Assembly (NCBI GenBank): GCA_910579545.1
Contig: CAJTVI010000061.1
Coordinates: 1-15,837 of the forward strand
Direction: 5' to 3'
DNA from: an uncultured Oscillospiraceae bacterium
GTDB taxonomy: Bacteria; Bacillota; Clostridia; Oscillospirales; Ruminococcaceae
Length of the DNA: 15,837 bases
The translations under genes and the position numbers were made by a program. The number at the start of each line of letters is the position of its first letter. The first letter of the stretch is position 1. The notes under the pieces were generated by a model. That model made no database searches. It worked only from the letters and a program-made list of their open reading frames with translations, and was not told the origin of the DNA. This document shows positions 6,566-13,683 of this stretch, one piece after another.

Positions 6566-7588
6566 ATGGCACAGTATGATATTGGCATCGATCTTGGCAC
6601 CACCTCGGTGATCGTGGCGGTGGAGGGCAAGGGGGTGGTGCTCAACCAGCCCAGCGTGGTGGCGGTGGATCACCGCAAAAACAAGGTGCTGGCGGTGGGC
6701 GACGACGCCCTGGCCATGGTGGGGCGCACCCCCAACTACATCTCGGCCATCCGCCCGCTCAAGGATGGGGTGATCTCCAACCACCTGCTCACCCGGGAGC
6801 TGATCTGCAGCTTTGTAAACAAGGTGTACGATTCCCACCTGGTCAAGCCGCGGGTGGCGGTCTGCGTACCGGCGGCCATCACCGGCATCGAGAGCGACGC
6901 GGTGGTGGAGGCGGTGGTGGCGGCCGGCGCGCGGCAGGTCTACCTGATCGACGAGCCGATCGCCGCGGCGCTGGGCTCGGGCCTGGACATTTTACAGCCC
7001 CGGGGCCACATGATCGTGGACATTGGCGGCGGCACCACCGACATTGCGGTGATCAGCCTGGGGGGTAAGGTCAAGGCCACCAGCGTGGACGTGGCCGGCA
7101 ACACCTTTGACGAGGAAATTTTAAAGTTCATCCGGCAAAAGTTCAACGTCATCATTGGCCAGCGCACCGCCGAGGAGCTTAAAAAAGAGGTGGCCTGCTG
7201 CCGCCAGCGGCTGTTCATGGCCACCATGGAGGTCAAGGGCCGCAGCCTTGTAACCGGGCTGCCCCAGCGGGTGCAGGTGCGCACCGACGACCTTTACGGC
7301 CCGGTGATGCTTCTGGCCGAGCGGATCGCCGCCGCGGCCCACCAGGTTCTGGAGCGCACCCCGCCCGAGCTTTCGGGCGATATTTACGCCAGCGGCATCA
7401 TGCTTACCGGCGGCGGCGCGCAGCTGCACGGCCTGCCGGAATTTTTAAGCGAGCTGCTCAAGGTGGACGTGACCCTCTCGCCCGACCCGGTCAACTGCGT
7501 GGCGCTGGGCACCGCCGCCTGCCTCACCCTTGGCCCCAAGCTCGAGAGCGGCTTTGTGGACGCCACCCCCCGGGTGGGGCGGCGGTAA
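6566..7588 (+). CDS. mreB: MreB/Mbl-family rod-shape-determining actin homologue
   Basis: This 340-residue cytoplasmic actin-like ATPase forms membrane-associated filaments that guide elongation-type peptidoglycan synthesis. The length is typical at about 335-345. The phosphate-1 loop is IGIDLGTTSVIV (residues 6-17), followed by KGVVLNQPSVVAV, the MreB signature. The phosphate-2 loop is DIGGGTTDIAVISLGG (152-167), and the adenosine motif is MLTGGGAQLHGLPE near residue 275. The connecting helix reads LIDEPIAAALGSG. The first loop reads DLGTTS where most MreB proteins have DLGTAN, so the family is clear but the paralogue (MreB, Mbl or MreBH) is not. The ATG at 6566 follows AGGGGAG. There is no mreC or mreD nearby; the flanks are recD2 and a sodium pump. 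Confidence 0.88.
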   Translation: MAQYDIGIDLGTTSVIVAVEGKGVVLNQPSVVAVDHRKNKVLAVGDDALAMVGRTPNYISAIRPLKDGVISNHLLTRELICSFVNKVYDSHLVKPRVAVCVPAAITGIESDAVVEAVVAAGARQVYLIDEPIAAALGSGLDILQPRGHMIVDIGGGTTDIAVISLGGKVKATSVDVAGNTFDEEILKFIRQKFNVIIGQRTAEELKKEVACCRQRLFMATMEVKGRSLVTGLPQRVQVRTDDLYGPVMLLAERIAAAAHQVLERTPPELSGDIYASGIMLTGGGAQLHGLPEFLSELLKVDVTLSPDPVNCVALGTAACLTLGPKLESGFVDATPRVGRR

Positions 7589-7680
7589 GCGGTGGTGCTC
7601 TGCCGCTTGGCCGGCCCTGCCGGAGGGCATTTGGCGCGGGCCCGGCGGCCGGACGCTTTTTGAACAAATTCGCAAAATAT

Positions 7681-7712
7681 GCCGCCCGGCATCTTGCAAG
7701 CCGGGCGGCTTT
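7681..7712 (+). terminator. Hairpin after mreB, probable intrinsic terminator
   Basis: A perfect 10-bp stem, GCCGCCCGGC (7681-7690) with GCCGGGCGGC (7700-7709), has a 9-base loop and a short TTT. It lies about 90 bases after the mreB stop. Its loop contains the -35 box of the next promoter. Confidence 0.7.
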
Positions 7713-7722
7713 CCGATATAAT
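7694..7722 (+). promoter_or_regulatory. Sigma-A-type promoter of the sodium-pump gene pair, nested in the mreB terminator
   Basis: TTGCAA (7694-7699) and TATAAT (7717-7722) have a 17-base spacer. The -35 box occupies the loop of the 7681-7709 hairpin and the 3' arm fills the spacer. Confidence 0.85.
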
Positions 7723-7757
7723 AGTACAAGATATTGTTGTAAAGAGGAGGCTGTTCT

Positions 7758-8156
7758 ATGGGAGCGTTTCTCGCGCCCATGGCCCTGACCGCGGCGGGGA
7801 GCTACCCCAGCAACGCCGTTGTGGTGGCCATCGGCATTTCGCTCGTGTTCCTGATCCTTGTGATCCTCACCCTCGTCATCCTGCTGCAGGGCAAGATCTT
7901 TGATTCGCTCGCCGCCGGCAAAAAGCAAAAGGCGGCGGCCGCCGCGCCCGCTGCGCCCCAAAAGGCGGCGCCCGCCGTACCCGCGCCGGCACCGGCCATT
8001 GAGGAGGGCATCCCGCCCGAGGTGGTGGCGGCCATCGCAGCCGCCGTGGCCAGCCTTGAGGGCGGAAAATACACCCTGCGCTCGCTGACCCGTGTCAAGG
8101 ACGGCCGCGGCGCCTGGGGCCTTGCCGGTGCTGTTTCGGGCACCGAGCCGTTTTGA
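7758..8156 (+). CDS. oadG: Sodium-pumping decarboxylase gamma subunit (OadG family)
   Basis: This 132-residue membrane subunit of a biotin-dependent, Na+-translocating decarboxylase of the oxaloacetate/methylmalonyl-CoA/glutaconyl-CoA type helps assemble the complex. One transmembrane helix spans about residues 19-45 (VVVAIGISLVFLILVILTLV). A flexible Ala/Pro/Lys-rich linker follows (about 55-85). A conserved small tail begins with IPPEVVAAIAAAVASL and contains YTLRSL. The ATG at 7758 follows AGGAGG by about eight bases. It is 20 bases upstream of the beta subunit and shares its promoter. The symbol names the family, not a proven substrate. The linker resembles biotin-carrier hinge sequences, but no MKM biotinylation site is present. 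Confidence 0.82.
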   Translation: MGAFLAPMALTAAGSYPSNAVVVAIGISLVFLILVILTLVILLQGKIFDSLAAGKKQKAAAAAPAAPQKAAPAVPAPAPAIEEGIPPEVVAAIAAAVASLEGGKYTLRSLTRVKDGRGAWGLAGAVSGTEPF

Positions 8157-8176
8157 GAGGGGAGGGGGTTTAAGCC

Positions 8177-9373
8177 ATGTCCGCATTTCTTGATACCCTG
8201 CTGAGCATCTGGCAGAATTCCGGCTTTATGGGCATCGCCAACGACTACCGCTACCTTGCGATGCTCATTGTGGGCTGCGTTTTTCTGTACCTTGCCATTG
8301 TAAAAGAGTTTGAGCCGCTCCTGCTTTTGCCCATCGCCTTTGGCATGATCCTGGCAAACCTGCCGGGCAGCGGCATCATCCACATGCAGTACTTCCTCGC
8401 CCCGGCCGGGGCCGACCCCAGCGCCTACCCGCTGTTCAACGAGATCTTGCACCACGGGGGCCTGGGCGACATGCTCTACCTCGGGGTCAAGCTGGGCATC
8501 TACCCGCCGCTCATCTTTTTGGGCATCGGCACCATGACCGATTTTGCTCCCCTGATCTCCAACCCCAAGAGCCTTTTGCTGGGCGCGTCGGCCCAGCTGG
8601 GTATCTTTACCGCCTACCTTGGCGCCAAGATGCTGGGCTTTACCGGCCCGCAGGCCGCCTCGATCGGCATCATCGGCGGGGCGGACGGGCCTACCGCCAT
8701 CTTTGTTACCAGCAAGTTAGCGCCTGAACTGCTGGGTTCGATCGCGGTGGCCGCCTACAGCTATATGGCGCTGGTGCCGGTCATCCAGCCGCCCATCATG
8801 AAGCTGCTTACCACCGATAAAGAACGCAAGGTGGTTATGACCCAGCTGCGCACCGTCTCCAAAACCGAAAAGATCATCTTCCCCATCATGTGTACCATCA
8901 TCGTCAGCCTGATCCTGCCGGATTCCGCCGTGCTGGTGGGCATGCTGATGCTGGGCAACCTGATGAAGGAGTCCGGCGTGGTCGAGCGCATCAACAAGAC
9001 CGCCGGCAATGAGCTGATGAACATCATCACCATCTTTTTGGGTATCTCGGTGGGCTGCACCACCAGCGCCAATACCTTCCTCAACTGGGATACGGTCAAG
9101 ATCATTGCCATGGGCCTGTTTGCCTTTGCCTGCGGCACCGCCGGCGGCGTGCTGTTTGGCAAGCTGATGTATGTGGTTACCGGCGGCAAGGTCAACCCGC
9201 TCATCGGTTCGGCCGGCGTTTCGGCCGTGCCCATGGCCGCCCGTGTCTCCCAGAAGGTCGGCCAGCAGTATAACCCCTCCAACTTCCTGCTGATGCACGC
9301 CATGGGCCCCAACGTGGCGGGCGTGATCGGCAGCGCGGTGGCGGCCGGCATCCTCATCAACATCTTTGGCTGA
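8177..9373 (+). CDS. oadB: Na+-translocating decarboxylase beta subunit (OadB/MmdB/GcdB family)
   Basis: This 398-residue multi-spanning membrane subunit couples decarboxylation of carboxybiotin to export of Na+, generating a sodium gradient. The hallmark GIIGGADGPTAIFVTSKL starts near residue 164; in Klebsiella OadB the aspartate of this motif is implicated in Na+ transport. Other family blocks are SVGCTTSANTFLNWDT, NPLIGSAGVSAVPMAARVSQ and, at the C terminus, HAMGPNVAGVIGSAVAAG. The length is close to other clostridial members. The ATG at 8177 has GAGGGGAGGGGG upstream. The carboxyltransferase (alpha) and biotin carrier are missing from this cluster, so the decarboxylated acid cannot be told here. 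The symbol indicates family only. The gene ends just before a very strong bidirectional terminator. Confidence 0.95.
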   Translation: MSAFLDTLLSIWQNSGFMGIANDYRYLAMLIVGCVFLYLAIVKEFEPLLLLPIAFGMILANLPGSGIIHMQYFLAPAGADPSAYPLFNEILHHGGLGDMLYLGVKLGIYPPLIFLGIGTMTDFAPLISNPKSLLLGASAQLGIFTAYLGAKMLGFTGPQAASIGIIGGADGPTAIFVTSKLAPELLGSIAVAAYSYMALVPVIQPPIMKLLTTDKERKVVMTQLRTVSKTEKIIFPIMCTIIVSLILPDSAVLVGMLMLGNLMKESGVVERINKTAGNELMNIITIFLGISVGCTTSANTFLNWDTVKIIAMGLFAFACGTAGGVLFGKLMYVVTGGKVNPLIGSAGVSAVPMAARVSQKVGQQYNPSNFLLMHAMGPNVAGVIGSAVAAGILINIFG

Positions 9374-9394
9374 GCCCCGCACCATTGCAGCATA

Positions 9395-9435
9395 AAAAGG
9401 GAAGGCCCCGCGCGGTGCGCGGGGCCTTCCCTTTT
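9395..9435. terminator. Bidirectional intrinsic terminator between oadB and the convergent nahK-like gene
   Basis: A perfect 19-bp stem, AAAAGGGAAGGCCCCGCGC (9395-9413) with its exact complement (9417-9435), has a 3-base loop. T runs lie on the 3' side of the hairpin on each strand. It would stop transcripts arriving from both directions. Confidence 0.92.
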
Positions 9436-9444
9436 GCTGTAAAA

Positions 9445-9494
9445 ACCCTTTTTGCTTTTTATGCCTTTTGCCCCAAAAACCATGCGCGCCCTTG
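9445..9494. repeat. Second copy of the right end of the metK-leader element
   Basis: Aligned without gaps to 2692-2741, 47 of 50 bases are the same, including CCTTTTGCCCCAAAAACCAT and the GCCCTTG end. The left part of the element (2515-2690) is not present here. This copy lies between the bidirectional terminator and the 3' end of the nahK-like gene. Confidence 0.85.
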
Positions 9495-9505
9495 CCGGGC
9501 GGCGT

Positions 9506-10618
9506 TTACCGGCAGCGGCGCACCGCGTCGGCCATGGCCTGCCACTGTTCCTCCATATCCCGCACCAGCTTGAACTGGGTGCGGGCGCGGTCCAGGTTCT
9601 GGCCCTCCCGCTGGGTGTGGAAGTAGGTATCCCCGGCCAGATAGTCGGTCAAAAAGCGGATGCCGCACTCTAAGGTCATCAGCCGCGCGCCCCAGGGCAG
9701 GTAGTCCAGCTCAGCGTCGGTCAGGCTGCCCTGCGCGCCCTGCAAAAAGCCCCTGGTGTAGGTTTCGAACAGCGCAAGGTCAAAGCTGACCTTGGAAAGG
9801 TCCCGCTCGTCCTCGGCGCAGTGGTTGGCCCCGAACCGGATCGAGTCGCCAAAATCATTGATGGCAAGGCCGGGCATCACGGTGTCCAGGTCGATGATGC
9901 AGATGCCCTCGCCGCTGGCCTTGTCGATCAGCACATTGTTGAGCTTGGTGTCGTTGTGGGTCACACGCAGGGGCAGCCGGCCCTCCCGCAAAGCGGCCAG
10001 GGCCACGCTGCAGTCGGCCCGGCGGGCGCGCACAAACTCGATCTCGGCCGCGGCGCTTTTGGCGCGGCCCAGCGCGTCCGCCCCTGCCGCCTGCTCAAAG
10101 GCGGCCAGCCGGGACTCGGTGTCGTGAAAACGCTCGATCGTCTCAAACAGGGTGTCGGCCGGGTAGTCCCGCAGCATGTACTGGAACTGCCCAAAGGCCA
10201 CCGCCGAGGCGTAAAACAGCTCGGGGGTCTCGGCGGCCTGCAAACAGCGGGTGCCCTCCACAAAGGGGTATACCCGCCAGGCGCCGCCCTCGCTGTCGGT
10301 GTACCAGTCCTCGCCGGCGCGGGTGGGCGCCACCTGCAAACAGGCCCGGGCCGGGTCCCGCCCCGCTGCCTCGGCCGCCCGGCGCAGGTGGGTGGTCACC
10401 CCCACGATGTTCTGCATCAGCTGGTCCGGGTGGTGGAAGGCCGCCGCGCTGATCCGCTGTAGGATCCAGCGCAGGCAGTCGCCCTCCTCATCCTGTGCGT
10501 AAACGCAGAAGGTGTCGTTGATATGCCCCTTGCCAAACCGCGGCGCGCCCACGATAAGCCCGCCAAAATCGTATGCCGCCAGTACCTCGGGCAGCATCTG
10601 TTCCGCTGTGACCGCCAT
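9506..10618 (-). CDS. nahK: NahK/LnpB-like N-acetylhexosamine 1-kinase (phosphotransferase family)
   Basis: This 370-residue cytoplasmic kinase has the aminoglycoside-phosphotransferase fold. NahK uses ATP to convert N-acetylglucosamine or N-acetylgalactosamine to the 1-phosphate, the step after phosphorolysis of lacto-N-biose or galacto-N-biose. Visible motifs are an N-terminal nucleotide loop FGKGHINDTF (residues 28-37), the catalytic loop HNDTKLNN (221-228, D223 the expected base) and the metal-binding IIDLDTVMPG (241-250), followed by NDFGDSIRFG. The length is close to bifidobacterial NahK (about 360). The ATG at 10618 has AAGGAGGG eight bases upstream. It lies downstream of the AraC-type gene on the same strand with its own probable promoter. 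The substrate is inferred from motif order and from the GH112 gene 5 kb away; another sugar or amino-alcohol kinase of this fold is the alternative. Confidence 0.85.
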   Translation of the reverse strand: MAVTAEQMLPEVLAAYDFGGLIVGAPRFGKGHINDTFCVYAQDEEGDCLRWILQRISAAAFHHPDQLMQNIVGVTTHLRRAAEAAGRDPARACLQVAPTRAGEDWYTDSEGGAWRVYPFVEGTRCLQAAETPELFYASAVAFGQFQYMLRDYPADTLFETIERFHDTESRLAAFEQAAGADALGRAKSAAAEIEFVRARRADCSVALAALREGRLPLRVTHNDTKLNNVLIDKASGEGICIIDLDTVMPGLAINDFGDSIRFGANHCAEDERDLSKVSFDLALFETYTRGFLQGAQGSLTDAELDYLPWGARLMTLECGIRFLTDYLAGDTYFHTQREGQNLDRARTQFKLVRDMEEQWQAMADAVRRCR

Positions 10619-10753
10619 TGGTTTTGCCCTCCTTGTGCTTTTTGAATCGTTGGCCGGGCGGGGGATACCGCCGGCCGCTTTTTTGAGCCGTCCCGCGCGG
10701 CGGGGCCCGCGCTGCCGGTTGGTTCATCCGGCCCGCCCCGCCGCCTTTTCTTT

Positions 10754-10783
10754 ATTATACCGGCCCCGCCCGGGGGATGGAAA
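10754..10783 (-). promoter_or_regulatory. Candidate promoter of the nahK-like gene
   Basis: On the minus strand, a perfect TATAAT (10754-10759) is preceded, after 18 bases, by a weak -35 TTTCCA (10778-10783). A weak -35 suits an activator-dependent promoter. The leader to the start codon is about 130 bases and GC-rich. Confidence 0.55.
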
Positions 10784-10802
10784 GGCCTTTTCTGGTACAG
10801 TT

Positions 10803-10824
10803 TTTGCACGATCGGCCTTTGCAC
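10803..10824 (-). promoter_or_regulatory. Possible AraC-type operator: direct repeats upstream of the nahK promoter
   Basis: Read on the minus strand, GTGCAAA occurs twice in direct orientation (10818-10824 and 10803-10809), 15 bases start to start, about 20 bases upstream of the -35. Direct repeats just upstream of a weak -35 are typical of AraC-family activator sites. The assignment to the neighbouring regulator is inference. Confidence 0.35.
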
Positions 10825-10885
10825 AAACGCCCGCGCCGGCCCGCGCAGCCACAGGGCCCTTGGGCGCGCCAATAACCCTGCCCCT

Positions 10886-10916
10886 GGCACGCGCGGCCTG
10901 CAAACCCCCGCGTGCC
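10886..10916. repeat. Inverted repeat after the AraC-type gene
   Basis: GGCACGCG (10886-10893) and CGCGTGCC (10909-10916) are perfect 8-base inverted arms around a 15-base loop, just beyond the stop of the regulator gene. No T run follows on the minus strand, so a terminator role is uncertain. Confidence 0.45.
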
Positions 10917-10932
10917 CCGGCGTTGCCCCGGC

Positions 10933-11781
10933 TCAGTCCCCCTGGGCGCGCCGGCTGCGGCGGTACTCCATCGGGCTCATGCCGGTGAGCTTGCGGAAGC
11001 TCTGGGAAAAATAGCTGGGGGAGGAAAAGTTCATCAGCTGGGCGATCTGCGAAAGGGTGTGGTCGGTGCGCTCCAGCAGATGCCGGCTCTCCTCCACCCG
11101 GCGGCTGATCAGGTAGTTGATGGGCGAGACGCCGTACTCCCGGCTGAAGGTGTGCACCAGGTAGTATTTGCTTACATGGGCCATGTCGGCCAGCATGTCC
11201 AGGGTCAGGCTCTCCTTAAAATGGCCGTCGATGTACCGCTTTACCGCCGCGCACTCCTTGCTGGCCCGGCGCTGGGGCGCAATGGTAAGCGAAAAATCCG
11301 TCTGCCGCATCAGCTTGACCACCAGTACCTCCAAAAGGTCCTGGCAGACGATCTCGTAGCCGGCGGGCTTTTGGTCGATCTCGCTCAAGATATCGTGAAA
11401 AAGGGTCAGCAGTTCCTCCCGCCCGCGGTGGAAGTTGAACAGGGTGTACCGGCCGTCCCCGCCCTCGGTGGCCGCAAACTCCAGCCCCTCCACCCCCAGC
11501 ACGATGTACTCCAGCGGGCTGGCGTTCAGGCTTACCTCGGTGTGCTCCACCTGGGGGTTTACGATCACCAGGTCGTCCGGCTGCACCGAGAGCATCTTGT
11601 CCATAATGCGGAACTGCCCAAGCCCCCCCACCACGTAAAACAGCTCGGTGCAGGCATGGGTGTGGGGCAGGCTGTTCCAGTCGCCGCCGTATTTGGCCGC
11701 GCTTACATACAAAAGCCGGGTGGCCTTGCGGTCCACCGGGATGGCCTGGGGGCGGCCCAGGTCGTAGCGCTGGTTGCTCAC
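10933..11781 (-). CDS. AraC-family transcriptional regulator with cupin sensor domain
   Basis: This 282-residue DNA-binding regulator has an N-terminal cupin-like ligand pocket (about residues 35-105, with HTHACTELFYVVGG and DDLVIVNPQVEHTEV). Its C-terminal AraC double helix-turn-helix occupies about 180-275: ESLTLDMLADMAHVSKYYLV, then YGVSPINYLISRRVEES and the second HTH SQIAQLMNFSSPSYFSQSFR ending GMSPMEYR. I chose the GTG at 11781 because GGGAGGAG lies nine bases upstream. The ATG at 11838 would add 19 Pro/Ala/Arg-rich residues and has no visible ribosome site. It sits between the nahK-like gene (same strand) and the divergent ABC importer operon, the usual place for a local activator responding to an imported sugar. 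The ligand is unknown. Confidence 0.88.
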   Translation of the reverse strand: MSNQRYDLGRPQAIPVDRKATRLLYVSAAKYGGDWNSLPHTHACTELFYVVGGLGQFRIMDKMLSVQPDDLVIVNPQVEHTEVSLNASPLEYIVLGVEGLEFAATEGGDGRYTLFNFHRGREELLTLFHDILSEIDQKPAGYEIVCQDLLEVLVVKLMRQTDFSLTIAPQRRASKECAAVKRYIDGHFKESLTLDMLADMAHVSKYYLVHTFSREYGVSPINYLISRRVEESRHLLERTDHTLSQIAQLMNFSSPSYFSQSFRKLTGMSPMEYRRSRRAQGD

Positions 11782-12063
11782 GGCGTGCCTCTCCTCCCGG
11801 GCCGGCGCTGCGGGGGCCGGCTGTCTCTTTTTTAACATCTTGCGGCAAAAGGCGGCAAGATGCGCCCCCTTTTATCCAGTGTACCGCACAAAGGCGGCGG
11901 GTGCAAGGGGCATTTTTGGGGGCAAAAATCCCTGTGTACAAACTGCCCAAAGATACAGGGGGACGGGTTGTGGATAATGTGCACAAAAAGTTACAAGATG
12001 AATACAAATTTATAGATTTCCTGCCAAAAAGCAATATATCTAAAAAACGGCGCAAGAATTTCC

Positions 12064-12091
12064 TTGTACATCCCTGCCGAAGGATTATACT
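12064..12091 (+). promoter_or_regulatory. Candidate promoter of the sugar-importer operon
   Basis: TATACT (12086-12091) is preceded after 16 bases by TTGTAC (12064-12069), which matches the -35 consensus only in TTG. A weak -35 would fit activation by the neighbouring AraC-type protein. A leader of about 100 bases follows. Confidence 0.5.
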
Positions 12092-12104
12092 GAAACCAGC
12101 AAAA

Positions 12105-12162
12105 GCCCACAGGGCTGTGGGCATCCGTGCCTTGGGCGGCCGCAGGCGGTCCTACCCAAGGC
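12105..12162 (+). other. Two hairpins in the leader of the importer operon
   Basis: GCCCACA/TGTGGGC (12105-12122, 4-base loop) is followed by GCCTTGGG/CCCAAGGC (12129-12136 with 12155-12162), which encloses GC-rich sequence. Neither is followed by a T run. They may protect or modulate the 5' end of the mRNA. Confidence 0.45.
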
Positions 12163-12198
12163 GGGCCCATTTTGCCACACATGATAAGGAGGCAGTTT

Positions 12199-13581
12199 AT
12201 GAAAAAGTTGCTCAGCATCGCCCTGGTGCTTGCCATGGCGCTTACCCTGCTGGCCGGCTGCGGCGGCGCCCCGGCGCCCGCGCCCAGCACCCCGGCCGCG
12301 TCCACCCCGGCTGAGGGCGGCGACGCCCCGGCGGCCCCGGCCCAGACCATCAAGGTCGCGGCCCTTTCCTCCGGCTACGAGACCACCTACCCCGGCATGT
12401 GGCAGGAGGTGTGCGACGCCTTTACCGCCGAGACCGGCATCGAGGTGCAGCTTACCCTCGAAAAGAACCTTGAGGACGTTATCGGCCCCTCGATGCAGGG
12501 CGGCGATTACCCGGACGTGGTGCTCTGCGCCACCGGCCGCGGCCCCGGCCTCACCGAGCAGTTTATCAAGGATAAGCTTATCGCCGACATCAGCGATGTG
12601 ATGGACCTGACCATCCCCGGCGAGAGCGCCAAGGTTTCCAGCAAGGTCATGCCCACCTTCCTGGGCACCAACGCCACCGCCCCCTACGGCGACGGCAAGA
12701 CCTACCTCTTCCCGATGTTCTACTCCCCCTGCGGCCTGTTCTACAACGCCGGCCTCTTTAAGGACAAGAACTGGGAGGTTCCCACCACCTGGGACGGCAT
12801 GTGGGAACTGGCCGACAAGGCCAAGGCCGAGGGCATCAGCCTGTTCACCTACCCCACCACCGGCTACTTTGACGCTTTCCTGTATGCGCTGATGTACTCG
12901 GTGGGCGGCCCGGACTTCTTCAACAAGGCCACCTCGTACGCTGAGGGCGTGTGGGATACCCCGGAAGCCCAGCAGTGCTTTGAGATCATTGCCCAGCTGG
13001 CCGCAAACACCAACCCGGTGACCCCGGCCCAGGCCAACGACAACGATTTCAGCCAGAACCAGCAGCTGATCCTGGACAACAAGGCCCTGTTTATGCCCAA
13101 CGGCACCTGGATCGTGGGCGAGATGGCCGAGGCTCCCCGCGCGGACGGCTTTGAGTGGGGCATGACCGCCCTGCCGGCTGCCAAAGAGGGCGGCCAGGGC
13201 GCCAGCTACTCCTTCCTGGAGCAGATCTGGGTACCGGCCGGCGCGGCCAACGTCGATGCCGCCAAGCAGTTTATCGCCTTTATGTACAGCGACAAGGCCG
13301 TGGATACCTTCCTCAAGGGCGGCGCGGTGCAGCCGGTCAACGGCATTGCCGCGAAGCTTGAGGGCGACAACAAGATGTTCTACTCGATCTACGATCAGGG
13401 CGCTACCCCGGTGGTCGGCATCTTCTCGGCCTACAACTCGGTGGCCGGCCTTGGCACCGTGCGCGAGGTCTTCCTCGACCCGGTCAACAGCCTTGTGGGC
13501 GGCCAGCTCAGCAAGGACCAGTGGATCAGCGACATCAAGGCCGCCAGCGACCAGATGCGCGCCAACCTCGTGGTGGGCTAA
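12199..13581 (+). CDS. Carbohydrate ABC importer, substrate-binding lipoprotein
   Basis: This 460-residue extracellular lipoprotein would capture the sugar for the importer. The signal peptide MKKLLSIALVLAMALTLLAG ends at a lipobox, with Cys21 as the lipidation site. A Pro/Ala-rich linker (about 23-50) follows. The rest is a family 1 (MalE/UgpB-like) solute-binding domain with TGIEVQLTLEKNLEDVI, the GDYPDVVLC strand, LFYNAGLFKDKNWEVPTTWD, an aromatic-rich middle suited to stacking on sugar rings, and FMPNGTWIVGEMAEAP. The ATG at 12199 follows AAGGAGG by six bases. It is the first gene of the operon with two permeases. A Gal-beta-1,3-HexNAc disaccharide as substrate is an inference from nahK and GH112 nearby. 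The sequence alone only shows a carbohydrate binder. Confidence 0.9.
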   Translation: MKKLLSIALVLAMALTLLAGCGGAPAPAPSTPAASTPAEGGDAPAAPAQTIKVAALSSGYETTYPGMWQEVCDAFTAETGIEVQLTLEKNLEDVIGPSMQGGDYPDVVLCATGRGPGLTEQFIKDKLIADISDVMDLTIPGESAKVSSKVMPTFLGTNATAPYGDGKTYLFPMFYSPCGLFYNAGLFKDKNWEVPTTWDGMWELADKAKAEGISLFTYPTTGYFDAFLYALMYSVGGPDFFNKATSYAEGVWDTPEAQQCFEIIAQLAANTNPVTPAQANDNDFSQNQQLILDNKALFMPNGTWIVGEMAEAPRADGFEWGMTALPAAKEGGQGASYSFLEQIWVPAGAANVDAAKQFIAFMYSDKAVDTFLKGGAVQPVNGIAAKLEGDNKMFYSIYDQGATPVVGIFSAYNSVAGLGTVREVFLDPVNSLVGGQLSKDQWISDIKAASDQMRANLVVG

Positions 13582-13652
13582 GCCCCATCCGGCCAAAGGC
13601 CGCCTTAAGGCGGCCCGGCAAACCATCCTAAAAAGATAGCCTGTCCATGCAG

Positions 13653-13683
13653 ACGGCGGTGAGCATGCTCTGCTCACCGCCGT
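13653..13683 (+). terminator. Intercistronic hairpin between binding protein and permease genes
   Basis: A perfect 13-bp stem, ACGGCGGTGAGCA (13653-13665) with TGCTCACCGCCGT (13671-13683), has a 5-base loop and only TTTC after it. A second palindrome, GGCCGCC/GGCGGCC, lies near 13,600-13,617. Such a leaky terminator or RNA-stabilising hairpin usually lets the binding protein be made in excess of the permeases. Confidence 0.65.

Larger units (their letters stand above)
11839..12198. other. Divergent control region between the AraC-type regulator and the importer operon
   Basis: No gene is seen here. The stretch from about 11,970 to 12,070 is markedly AT-rich compared with its surroundings, as in a regulatory region. 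It holds the inverted repeat ATTTTTG/CAAAAAT (11912-11929, 4-base loop), a GTGCAA at 11901 and GTGCACAAAAAG at 11979-11990 that resemble the repeats upstream of nahK, and a plus-strand promoter candidate at 12064-12091. A perfect minus-strand TATAAT also overlaps the latter (12084-12089), but it has no good -35, so the regulator's own promoter is unresolved. Confidence 0.5.

Noticed and set aside
11782..11838. Upstream ATG (11838) as start of the AraC-family gene
   Set aside because: It has no ribosome binding site, and the extra 19 residues are Pro/Ala/Arg-rich and absent from typical family N termini. The GTG at 11781 has a strong GGGAGGAG.
11969..11987. A perfect DnaA-box word (complement of TTATCCACA) followed by a near match
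   Set aside because: Two words do not make an origin. No dnaA or dnaN and no box cluster is present. Chance in an AT-rich control region is the simpler reading.
12085..13677. A minus-strand open frame of 530 codons opposite the binding-protein gene
   Set aside because: It is the antisense shadow of a well-supported lipoprotein gene. The translation is Gly/Val/His-rich with no family features.
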